NCBI RefSeq assembly: GCF_913774285.1
Contig: NZ_CAJYHX010000001.1
Coordinates: forward strand, 1 to 64,000
Length of the DNA stretch: 64,000 nt
Direction of reading: 5' to 3'
DNA from: an uncultured Sphingomonas sp.
Lineage (GTDB): Bacteria > Pseudomonadota > Alphaproteobacteria > Sphingomonadales > Sphingomonadaceae
Positions 47,110 to 54,503 of the stretch are shown here, piece after piece; positions within the stretch are counted from its first letter, which is position 1; the number at the start of each line of letters is the position of its first letter. Position numbers and translations under genes: made by a program. The notes below the pieces were generated by a model. That model saw only the letters and a program-made list of their open reading frames with translations, had not been told where the DNA came from and did no database searches.

Positions 47110-47916
47110 ATGATCCGCAAGACTGTTACGATTGCCGCGCTCGCGCTGGTGGCGGCCTGCTCCAAGGCGCCCGAGGACGTGACCGCGACCTACGCCGCCG
47201 CCGGCGGCCGCGGCACGATCACCGTGAAGGCTGCCGCCAATGGCGACGCCAAGGTGGAAGCCGGCCCGCAGACCCTGATCCACAAGGGCGGCACCGATTA
47301 CGTCGTGATCACCGACGGCAACGACAAGTTCGCCGCCAGCTTCGCCGATTTCGTCGGCGCGACGCAGGACATGGCCATGGCCAAGGGCATGAAGCCCCAG
47401 GCGCTGCCGCAGGACCCGGACTATGAGGCGGTCCAGGTCGGCGAGGAGAAGGTCGGCGACCAGAAGGGCACGATCTGGAGCGTGCAGCCCAAGGGCAACC
47501 CGCAGGGCGATTCGATCCGCATCGTCGTCAGCGACGACAGCCGCCTGAAGAACATCGCCGCCGCAATCGGCATGCAGACCAAGCTGACCGGCGCGCGCAT
47601 GGCGACCGTGTTCACCAGCGTGCCCAAGGCCGAGAAGGTGCTGGAAGACGTGATCGCCAAGGGCGCCGTGCTCCGCCTGGGCGAAGCGCTGACGCTGCAG
47701 AGCATCAAGCCGGGTGCCATCCCCGCCAGCGAGTTCGCGCTGCCGAAGGTGCTCGACCGCGCGGCGCTCCGCAAGCGCATCGAGGACCAGGCCAACAAGG
47801 CGCTCGAAGCCGCCAAGGCCGCCGGCGACAAGGCCGGCGAAGCACCGGCTCAGGGCGCGCCTGCAGCACCTGCCGCACCTGCTCCCGCACCGGAAGCGAC
47901 TCCGGCCGCGAAGTAA
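47110..47916 (+). CDS. Uncharacterised lipoprotein, tandem paralogue 1
   Basis: 268 residues; lipobox LVAAC (C17). Mature part starts [28 protein letters not shown] and includes [23 protein letters not shown]; a low-complexity Ala/Pro tail closes it ([19 protein letters not shown]). The DVTATY and NGDAxV / GGxDYV segments recur in the next gene, so the pair arose by duplication. No family recognised. Overlaps the next gene by one base (TAATG), so co-translated. Divergent from recF across 75 bases. Confidence 0.85.
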   Translation: MIRKTVTIAALALVAACSKAPEDVTATYAAAGGRGTITVKAAANGDAKVEAGPQTLIHKGGTDYVVITDGNDKFAASFADFVGATQDMAMAKGMKPQALPQDPDYEAVQVGEEKVGDQKGTIWSVQPKGNPQGDSIRIVVSDDSRLKNIAAAIGMQTKLTGARMATVFTSVPKAEKVLEDVIAKGAVLRLGEALTLQSIKPGAIPASEFALPKVLDRAALRKRIEDQANKALEAAKAAGDKAGEAPAQGAPAAPAAPAPAPEATPAAK

Positions 47917-48653
47917 TGCGCAAGCGTCTCGCACGCGCATTGCCGATCCTGCTGGCGCTGGCCCCGTGGCCGGCGCTGGCGGACGTCACCGCGACCTACA
48001 AGGCCGGCATCGACCGGCTGATCGTGGAAGTGGCCGACAATGGCGATGCACGTGTCCAGATCGACGACGTCATCTATGTCCGGCACGGCGGCGAGGACTA
48101 TGTCACGTTCGGCAAGTTCGACGGCATGGCGATCTCCGGCCGCCGCGACGACATGCTGGAGTTCGTCCGCGTACTGTTCCACGCGGCCGGGAGGACGCCG
48201 CCGCCCTCCGCACCGGCTACGGCCGCCCCGCGTCTCGAACCGCTGCGCGCAGTCGAGGTGCTGGGGTTGCAGGGGCAGGTTTGGCGGCTCTGGCTTGCCG
48301 GCAAGAGCGACCCGGCCGACAGCATCGAAGCCGCGTTCACCGACTCGCCCAAGCTGGCGCCGGTGAACCGCGCACTCCGATCGGCGGCCCGCGGCTTTTT
48401 TGATACGTTCGGTCCCCTGGACAAGCGCGGCCAGTTCCGCGCGGCCCTGGTGGCGATGGCGGAAAAGGGCGCGCCGCTGATGATCGGTGACGCCAAGACC
48501 GTGCAGTTGCTCGCGGTCGACTTTGGGCCGATCGCCCCTGCCCGCTTCGCCGTCCCCAAGGATCTGTCCAGCCCCGAGGCGCTGCGATCCATCGCGAAAG
48601 AGATGGAGGAGAAGCGGCAGGAGGAAAAGCGGAACTGGGGCGATACCCCTTAA
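47916..48653 (+). CDS. Uncharacterised exported protein, tandem paralogue 2
   Basis: 245 residues with a signal peptide ending PALA; unlike its neighbour it has no lipobox Cys, so it is probably soluble periplasmic. Mature start [29 protein letters not shown] and [19 protein letters not shown] match the previous protein; the middle diverges. C-terminal region is Lys/Glu-rich ([16 protein letters not shown]). Function unknown; with paralogue 1 it could form a two-component envelope complex (inference). Its last four bases overlap the convergent coq4-like gene. Confidence 0.85.
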   Translation: MRKRLARALPILLALAPWPALADVTATYKAGIDRLIVEVADNGDARVQIDDVIYVRHGGEDYVTFGKFDGMAISGRRDDMLEFVRVLFHAAGRTPPPSAPATAAPRLEPLRAVEVLGLQGQVWRLWLAGKSDPADSIEAAFTDSPKLAPVNRALRSAARGFFDTFGPLDKRGQFRAALVAMAEKGAPLMIGDAKTVQLLAVDFGPIAPARFAVPKDLSSPEALRSIAKEMEEKRQEEKRNWGDTP

Positions 48654-49414
48654 AGCGCCCCGATTCCCGCTTCGGCCAGCCGCGTCTGGGCGATGCGATA
48701 CCGTTTCGGCTCGGCAATCCCCAGCCGCGCCCGCGCCGCGTCCAGCGGCTCCTCGAGCAGCTTCTCGTAATCCTCAGCGTGCAGCCAGCCGGCGCGCTTG
48801 CCGTGGCGATAGCCTTCCCAAATCGCCTTCACGCAGTCGAGCCGCCCGGTGGTGCGAATGCTCTTGAGCGCCCCGCCAACGGCGATGAAGCCCCAGCCGG
48901 TGCCGCCGGTCTGCGCATAGGAAAAGGCGACGAGGCACAGCTCGCCGAGATGCTCGTCGGCCTTGTAGCCGGTCAGCACGTGCCAGAGATCGTGGATGTC
49001 GCGCTCGCGCCGCCCCATCCAGGCATAGGGGTGTTCGACCTCGATGCCCTGGAACCCGCCCTCGACCATGCTGACCTGGACCAGACCGTCGGCCGAATAG
49101 CCGGTCGAATCGAGGAAGTCGCGGTACGCCGCGCCGAGCGTACCGGGGGCGAAGCTGTCGATCCAGCTTCGGTCGGACAGGCGCTGCGACAGCTCCAGCC
49201 GGCGATAGGCGAGCTTGCCGCCGCCGGGCATGGTGAGCAGCTTGCGATAATTGCGCTGGCTGACGTCCCCGTTCAGCGCGCGCATGATCTTGAAGACCTG
49301 TTCGGTATCGTCGCCATTGGCGAGCAGCTTGCGCAGCGCCGACAATGCGGTGCCCCATTCGCGCTTGAGCGGCACCCCGGGGTTGAGCAACGGTTGCGGA
49401 GCCTTGGTCGCCAT
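48650..49414 (-). CDS. Coq4-family protein (ubiquinone biosynthesis)
   Basis: 254 residues. The Coq4 zinc/active-site motif is present: H141-D142-LW-H145 followed by VLTG and a Glu in HLGEL. Coq4 homologues act in, or scaffold, ubiquinone synthesis, recently as oxidative decarboxylases of the ring. Start ATG 49414 (MATKAPQP); a GTG at 49429 is possible. AT-rich sequence upstream (CTAACTGACACG, CTGTTAATAG) may hold the promoter. Confidence 0.9.
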   Translation of the reverse strand: MATKAPQPLLNPGVPLKREWGTALSALRKLLANGDDTEQVFKIMRALNGDVSQRNYRKLLTMPGGGKLAYRRLELSQRLSDRSWIDSFAPGTLGAAYRDFLDSTGYSADGLVQVSMVEGGFQGIEVEHPYAWMGRRERDIHDLWHVLTGYKADEHLGELCLVAFSYAQTGGTGWGFIAVGGALKSIRTTGRLDCVKAIWEGYRHGKRAGWLHAEDYEKLLEEPLDAARARLGIAEPKRYRIAQTRLAEAGIGAL

Positions 49415-49681
49415 GCAGTCCGATTCCACTAACTGACACGGCTGTTAATAGCAGAGACGCCCGGCCTTTTCAACGCGCGCGACCATTCGACCGAGGCGGA
49501 CGACGGATCCAGGGAGATCCGCCGCCCGACCCAAGTCCCGTAAAGTGCGACCCTCGGGGCTTGGCCCTGCTTATGGTCGCAAAGAAAGTGCCGACATAGC
49601 CGGGGAAAGCGCGGGGTGCGCTCGAAAGCGGCCGTCAACCATGGACAAGCCGCTTTGCTGCCAAGAAAAACCGGTGCGGGA

Positions 49682-50794
49682 TCAGACGCGCATCGGCATC
49701 AATACGTAGAGCGCGGGCGACGAATCATTCTCGCGGATCAGCGTCGGCGCCGCCGCATCTGCCAGATGTACTTCGACGAGATCGCCTTCGATCTGGCCGA
49801 GAATGTCCATCAGGTAGCGGCTGTTGAAGCCGATCTCGAAACCCATCGCGGCATATTCGCCCGGCACTTCTTCCGCCGCGACGCCATTCTCGGGGCTGGT
49901 CACCGAGAGCACCACCTTGTCGCGCTCCAGCGCCATCTTCACCGCGCGGGTCTTCTCGGTCGCGATGGTCGAGACGCGGTCGACGCCTTGCATCAGGCTC
50001 TTCGGATCGAGCTTGAGCAGCTTGTCGTTCGCAGTCGGGATCACGCGGCTGTAATCGGGGAAGGTGCCGTCGATCAGCTTCGAGGTGAGGATCGCCTGGC
50101 CCAGGTCGAAGCGAATCTTCGACGGCGAGAGCGACACGCCCACCGAACCGTCGACCTCGTCGAGCAGCTTGCGCAGCTCGGCCACGCACTTGCGCGGCAC
50201 GATCACACCCGGCATCGCGTCGGCGCCGTCCGGGCAGGGCACAGTGACGCGGGCCAGCCGGTGGCCGTCCGTCGCCGCCGCGCGCAGCATGCGGCTGGCA
50301 TCGTCGGTCACGTGGAAGAAGATGCCGTTCAGATAATAGCGCGTCTCCTCGGTGGAGATCGCGAAGCGGGTCTTGTCGATGATCTGCTTGAGCGTCTCCG
50401 CCGGCAGCTCGAACGTGGTCGGCAGCTCGCCCTCGGCGATCATCGGGAAATCGTCGCGCGGCAGCGTGCCGAGCTGGAAGCGGGCGCGGCCGGCCACCAC
50501 CGTCAGCTTGCCCTCGGCGGCGGTGAGCACCACCTGCGAACCCTCGGGCAGCTTGCGGACGATGTCGAACAGCGTGTGCGCCGACACCGTCGTAGCACCC
50601 ACCTGGTCGACCGCCGCCGGGATCGTCTCGTCGATCTGCAGATCGAGATCGGTCGCCATCAGCCGGATCGTGCCGCCCAGCTGCGCATCGATCAGCACGT
50701 TGGACAGGATCGGAATCGTGTTGCGCCGCTCGACCACGGACTGGACGTGGCTCAGGCCCCTCAACAGAGTTGCGCGTTCGATCGTCGCCTTCAT
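49682..50794 (-). CDS. dnaN: DNA polymerase III beta sliding clamp
   Basis: Processivity clamp of 370 residues, three repeated clamp folds. N-terminal MKATIERATLLRGLSHVQSVVERRNTIPILSNVL, central GTLPRDDFP and RYYLNGIFF, then DGHRLARV and the C-terminal YVLMPMRV that shapes the client-binding pocket. Start ATG 50794. The 267 bases between its stop and the coq4-like start hold no credible gene and no DnaA-box cluster that I can see, so this is not recognisably the origin. Confidence 0.97.
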   Translation of the reverse strand: MKATIERATLLRGLSHVQSVVERRNTIPILSNVLIDAQLGGTIRLMATDLDLQIDETIPAAVDQVGATTVSAHTLFDIVRKLPEGSQVVLTAAEGKLTVVAGRARFQLGTLPRDDFPMIAEGELPTTFELPAETLKQIIDKTRFAISTEETRYYLNGIFFHVTDDASRMLRAAATDGHRLARVTVPCPDGADAMPGVIVPRKCVAELRKLLDEVDGSVGVSLSPSKIRFDLGQAILTSKLIDGTFPDYSRVIPTANDKLLKLDPKSLMQGVDRVSTIATEKTRAVKMALERDKVVLSVTSPENGVAAEEVPGEYAAMGFEIGFNSRYLMDILGQIEGDLVEVHLADAAAPTLIRENDSSPALYVLMPMRV

Positions 50795-50879
50795 GTACCT
50801 CAAACCCCCGGGCCGTCGCCCTGCTTTCTACCCGGCGCGACCCGGCCGGTGGCAATGCGCCATGACGTACCCTTAACGC

Positions 50880-50914
50880 GAAAAAGGGCCGGAGCAAGCT
50901 GCCCCGACCCTCTT
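50880..50914 (-). terminator. Intrinsic terminator of the outer-membrane protein gene
   Basis: Minus-strand arms AGGGTCGGGGC (50911-50901) and GCTCCGGCCCT (50895-50885) pair around AGCTT and are followed by five Ts. It lies about 30 bases beyond the stop at 50943. Confidence 0.82.
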
Positions 50915-50942
50915 TTCCACAGTCAGACTGCCTTTTCGGCGA

Positions 50943-51563
50943 TCAGAAGCGGACGCCCAGCCCCGTGACGATCTGGTGACGCTCGGGATCGACGCCGCCC
51001 GCCTGCGAGCCATAGTTGGAATAGCGATATTCCGCCTTGGCGAAGACCTTGTCGGTCAGCTTGAACTCGGCACCCGCACCGAGGCGCCAGCCGTCGTAAT
51101 TGTCGCGCTGGCGGAAGGACAGCGCCGGCGCGGTGGCGGTGGCCGGCGAATCATAGTCGGTGATGAACTGCGCGTTGGTATATCCGGCCTTGGCGTAGAT
51201 CAGCGTACGCGGACCCGCGAGGAAGCCGAGGCGACCGCCGACATAGAGGTCGCGGCCCGCCTTCACACGCAGCCGGTCGCCCGCGGTGAGCACATCGCCG
51301 CTGCGATCGCTGATCGACGACCCGGTCACTTCGCCTTCGACGCCGAACACGGTGCTGCCGCGCTGGATGTCATAGCCGATATTGCCGCCATAGGTGACGC
51401 CGTCGCGCGACGCGTCATAGGACGACTTGTCGTTCACGCGGTCCCAGCCGGCAATCACTTCGGCGTGCGAGCCGTTGAAGCTCTGGTCCTGCGACTGGGC
51501 GAAAGCCGGCGCGGCGAAGGCCGTGGTGGCGATCAGCGCGGCGATGGAAAGCTTGGTACGCAT
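50943..51563 (-). CDS. Outer-membrane beta-barrel protein
   Basis: 206 residues: signal peptide ending PAFAQ, then an eight-stranded porin-like barrel (Omp25/OmpA-like): GVTYGGNIGYDIQ, VFGVEGEVTGSS, DLYVGGRLGFLAGPRTLIYAKAGYTNA, YDGWRLGAGAEFKLTDKVFAKAEYRYSNYG, closing with VTGLGVRF and its terminal Phe. Start ATG 51563 follows GAGGAG. The leader holds two strong hairpins and the gene ends in a clean terminator, suggesting abundant, post-transcriptionally controlled mRNA. Confidence 0.92.
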   Translation of the reverse strand: MRTKLSIAALIATTAFAAPAFAQSQDQSFNGSHAEVIAGWDRVNDKSSYDASRDGVTYGGNIGYDIQRGSTVFGVEGEVTGSSISDRSGDVLTAGDRLRVKAGRDLYVGGRLGFLAGPRTLIYAKAGYTNAQFITDYDSPATATAPALSFRQRDNYDGWRLGAGAEFKLTDKVFAKAEYRYSNYGSQAGGVDPERHQIVTGLGVRF

Positions 51564-51578
51564 AACGATTACTCCTCA

Positions 51579-51639
51579 CTGAAGCCGCACCGACAGGGTG
51601 CGGCCTGACTTCAGCCGCAAGCCCGAGGGGCTTCGGCTG
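51579..51639 (-). promoter_or_regulatory. Tandem hairpins in the outer-membrane protein leader
   Basis: Read on the minus strand: a first stem, CAGCCGAAGCCC with GGGCTTGCGGCTG (51639-51612), then a second, CTGAAG(TCAG)GCCGCACC-CTGTC-GGTGCGGC with CTTCAG (51614-51579). They share the bases CTG/CAG at 51612-51614, so the lower stems may compete. The GAGGAG ribosome site follows at once. Could protect the mRNA or control its translation. Confidence 0.6.
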
Positions 51640-51825
51640 GACGCTCGGTATCGAGGGGAAGGGGCGGCCCGCCATGGGCGCCGCGACCTGTTCTTCCTCC
51701 CGTTCGCTCCCGGCGTGCTCCGCGAGCGAGGGGACGGATGCACCCCCGGGCCTGTCGCCCGCATGAACGAATCAGGGCCAAATTGGGACATTGCGTTTCC
51801 GGCGGTTTCGCGGGAGAGACTTGAC

Positions 51826-52473
51826 ATGGCCAGCACCCGGAAAGGCCGCGATTTCATCGCGCGGCATGGCGAGACCGTGTTCAACATCGCCCGGCGGATG
51901 CAGGGCGACCATCCCCATACCCCGCTAACCCGCGCCGGCTTCGCCCAAGCGGATGCGATGGGCGCGGCGCTGCGGGAACTGCTGGGCCCGCGCGCCAAGC
52001 TGACGCTGTGGGCCTCCAGCGCCGGCCGTGCCCTGCAGACGCTGGCGATCATTGCCGAGCATCTCGAGCTCGACTGGCACCAGACGCGCACCGACGACCG
52101 CCTGGTCGAGATCGGCATGGGCGCGTGGAGCGGGCGTTATTATGCCGATCTGGAGCGCGAGGTCGGCAGCTTCCTCGACCCCGAGCACGGACTCTACACG
52201 CGGCCGCCGGAGGGCGGCGAATGGTATGACGCGATCGCCGCGCGCGTCTCGGGCTGGCTGGCCGATACCGACGAGGATCCCGGCGACCGACTGGTGATCA
52301 TGCACGGCATGTCGAGCCGCATCCTGCGCGGGGTGATGACCGGCCGCGACGTGCTGCCCCAGTTCGACGCGCCCGTCGCACCGGACCTGCCGCAAGGCTC
52401 TATCGTGCGGATCGAGGGCGGCGTGGAGACGGTGGTGCATCTCGGCACCGGGCGCGGCGCGGCGCCGGCATGA
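51826..52473 (+). CDS. Histidine phosphatase family protein
   Basis: 215-residue member of the phosphoglycerate-mutase-like superfamily. Catalytic loop RHGET with phospho-acceptor H14, WASSAGRALQTLAIIAEHL (second Arg), DDRLVEIGMGAWSGRYYADLE (Glu acid) and IMHGMSSRILRG (second His). I start at ATG 51826, with GGAGAG upstream; the open frame before it reads through the outer-membrane protein leader. Substrate unknown. Overlaps the following gene (ATGA). Confidence 0.9.
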   Translation: MASTRKGRDFIARHGETVFNIARRMQGDHPHTPLTRAGFAQADAMGAALRELLGPRAKLTLWASSAGRALQTLAIIAEHLELDWHQTRTDDRLVEIGMGAWSGRYYADLEREVGSFLDPEHGLYTRPPEGGEWYDAIAARVSGWLADTDEDPGDRLVIMHGMSSRILRGVMTGRDVLPQFDAPVAPDLPQGSIVRIEGGVETVVHLGTGRGAAPA

Positions 52474-52925
52474 TGCTGGCGCTGGCGCTGCTCGTGCTGG
52501 CGGGCCCGCGCGAGACCATCGGCATCTTCGAGCGCTGGGGCGCCTTCCGCGACACCGCGCCCACGCGCTGCTTCGCGGTGGCGCGACCGACCGACCTCGC
52601 CCGGCGCGGCGAGGCCTATCTCAGCATCGCGAGCTGGCCGGGGCGCGGGGTGCGGCACCAGCTCTATGTCCGCCTCAGCCGGGCGCGCGCGGACCATGCG
52701 CGGGTGATGCTGGTGGCGGGCGAGCGGCGCTTTGAATTGACGGCCAGCCGGCATGACGCCTGGGCGCCGGATGCGCGGACCGACTCGGCAATCGTCGCGG
52801 CGATGCGCGACGGCCGCGCGCTGAGCGTGGAGAGCGTCGATACAGGCGGCGTGCCGTTCGTCGACGGCTACACGCTGCAGGGCGCGGCGAGCGCGATCGA
52901 CGCGGCAACGCTGGCCTGCCTGTAG
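52470..52925 (+). CDS. Uncharacterised small secreted protein
   Basis: 151 residues with a short hydrophobic N-terminus (MMLALALLVLAG) that may be a signal or anchor, then GIFERWGAFRDTAPTRCFAVARP and YLSIASWPGRGVRHQLYVRLS. The FERWGAFRD and ASWPxRG pattern recalls IalB-like invasion-locus proteins, which have the same small beta-sandwich, but the match is weak. Translationally coupled to the phosphatase gene. Confidence 0.75.
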   Translation: MMLALALLVLAGPRETIGIFERWGAFRDTAPTRCFAVARPTDLARRGEAYLSIASWPGRGVRHQLYVRLSRARADHARVMLVAGERRFELTASRHDAWAPDARTDSAIVAAMRDGRALSVESVDTGGVPFVDGYTLQGAASAIDAATLACL

Positions 52926-52961
52926 AACGGCGACAGCAAGCCACCACCTCGCGCCTCTATC

Positions 52962-53119
52962 GCCCCCCTCCCGCCTGCGGGAGGGGACGGGGGAGGGTGA
53001 GAGAGGGAGGAAAGGGCTGTCAGAGAAAAAGTGCAATGAAGCGGTGCGGCCAAATCGCGACAGCTCGCCCGCTACCCTCACTCACCCTCCCCTAACCCCT
53101 CCCGCAGGCGGGAGGGGGG
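52962..53119. repeat. Dispersed inverted-repeat element, copy C
   Basis: Arms at 52962-53003 and 53066-53119 are imperfect inverted copies around a unique 60-base centre. CCCTCCCGC-CTGCGGGAGGG occurs in both arms. The right arm is about 48/52 identical to the reverse complement of 18550-18602. It fills the gap between the small secreted protein and the FemAB-like gene. Confidence 0.75.
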
Positions 53120-53183
53120 ACCAGAAGGCAGGAGAGGGAACAAACCACTGGCACCCAACGCGCGACGCACTATCTTGTCCCCC

Positions 53184-54323
53184 GTGCGATCCCCATCCAT
53201 CACCGCTCGCCTCGCCGACGGCGTCGCCTCGATCCCGGCGGCGGAGTGGGATGCCTGTGCGGGACCCGACAACCCGTTTCTCAGCCACGCCTTTCTGTCG
53301 ATTCTCGAATCCTCGGGCTCCGCCACCGCACAGGCCGGCTGGCAGCCGCTGCCGATCGTCGTCGACGGACCGGACGGCACCCCCGCCGCGATCGCGCCCG
53401 CCTATGCCAAGAGCCACAGCCAGGGCGAATATGTGTTCGACCATAGCTGGGCCGACGCCTGGGAGCGCGCGGGCGGGCGCTATTATCCCAAGCTGCAGAT
53501 CGCGGTGCCGTTCACGCCCGTCCCCGGCCCGCGGCTGTTGCTGCGGGATCCGACGCAGGCACCCGCGCTGATCGCCGCGATCGAGGCGGTGGTGAACCAG
53601 CACGGCCTCTCTTCCGCCCACGCCACCTTCGTCGCGGAAGCGCAGGTGCCGCTGTTCGAGGCGGCGGGCTGGCTGATCCGTACCGGCACCCAGTTCCACT
53701 GGCAGAATGACGGTTATGCCAGCTTCGACGATTTCCTCGGCGCGCTCGCTAGCCGCAAGCGCAAGGCGATCCGCAAGGAGCGCGCCGCCGCGGTGGAGGG
53801 GCTGACGATCCGCCACCTCACCGGCGCCGAGATCACCGAGGCGCACTGGGACGCCTTCTGGGCCTTCTACCAGGATACCGGCAGCCGGAAGTGGGGCCGC
53901 CCGTATCTCACCCGGCCGTTCTTTTCGATGCTCGGCGCGGCGCTGGGCGATAAGGTGCTGCTGATGCTCGCCGAGCGCGACGGACGGCCGATCGCGGGCG
54001 CGCTCAACCTGATCGGCGCCGATGCGCTGTACGGCCGCTATTGGGGCTGCGTCGAGGACGTGCCGTTCCTCCATTTCGAGCTCTGCTATTACCAGGCGAT
54101 CGACGCCGCGATCGCGCGTGGCCTGCCCCGCGTCGAGGCGGGCGCGCAAGGGGAACACAAGCTCGCCCGCGGCTATGTGCCCGTGACGACCTGGTCGGCC
54201 CATTACCTCCCCGACCCCGGCTTCCGCCGCGCCGTCGCCGACTTCCTGGTGCGCGAGCAGCAGGCGGTGGAGCGCGAGCAGGAATATCTGGAAGAACTGA
54301 CGCCGTTCAAGAAGGCGGAGTAG
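53184..54323 (+). CDS. FemAB/GNAT-like acyltransferase (peptidogalycan biosynthesis/recognition family)
   Basis: 379-residue protein with two GNAT-like halves. N-terminal half IPAAEWDACAGPDNPFLSHAFLSILESSGSA, then GEYVFDHSWADAWERAGGRYYPKLQIAVPFTPVPGPRLL; second half with FQWQ-like FHWQNDGY, SRKRKAIRKERAA, WGRPYLTRPFF, PIAGALNLIGADALYGRYWGC and EAGAQGEHKLARGY. These are marks of the PF04339 family, whose acceptor is unproven. Start is GTG 53184 or TTG 53175; neither has a ribosome site. Confidence 0.87.
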   Translation: MRSPSITARLADGVASIPAAEWDACAGPDNPFLSHAFLSILESSGSATAQAGWQPLPIVVDGPDGTPAAIAPAYAKSHSQGEYVFDHSWADAWERAGGRYYPKLQIAVPFTPVPGPRLLLRDPTQAPALIAAIEAVVNQHGLSSAHATFVAEAQVPLFEAAGWLIRTGTQFHWQNDGYASFDDFLGALASRKRKAIRKERAAAVEGLTIRHLTGAEITEAHWDAFWAFYQDTGSRKWGRPYLTRPFFSMLGAALGDKVLLMLAERDGRPIAGALNLIGADALYGRYWGCVEDVPFLHFELCYYQAIDAAIARGLPRVEAGAQGEHKLARGYVPVTTWSAHYLPDPGFRRAVADFLVREQQAVEREQEYLEELTPFKKAE

Positions 54324-54347
54324 TCGAGCGCTCGCTTGGGCCCACAG

Positions 54348-54446
54348 TTACGCCAAAGCAGCTGCCAGTCGCAGCCCGACATGCACCAGCAAGGCGCCAG
54401 CGGCAGCACCCTTCACAAAGCTGAAAGCCAGTTTCGCACCGCGCAT
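54348..54446 (-). CDS. Small hydrophobic peptide (32 residues)
   Basis: Short frame MRGAKLAFSFVKGAAAGA... ending LRLAAALA, TAA at 54350-54348. GAGGAG stands six bases before the ATG, a better ribosome site than most large genes here have. Basic N-terminus (R2, K5, K12) followed by one Ala/Leu/Val-rich helix, long enough to lie on or cross a membrane. It follows the membrane-protein gene by 57 bases on the same strand and may be co-transcribed. Too short for normal gene calls; no family recognised. Confidence 0.55.
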   Translation of the reverse strand: MRGAKLAFSFVKGAAAGALLVHVGLRLAAALA

Positions 54447-54503
54447 AGACATCTCCTCGAAGACGCTATCGCGGTTGACTGCGCTCGCCAACAGCGGAGA
54501 TCG

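Noticed and set aside
49429..49638. 69-codon minus-strand frame between coq4-like and dnaN
   Set aside because: No ribosome site, Arg/Ser-rich shadow composition, no recognisable motif.
49415..49681. Possible replication origin beside dnaN
   Set aside because: I see no cluster of DnaA boxes (TTATCCACA-like) and no AT-rich unwinding element.
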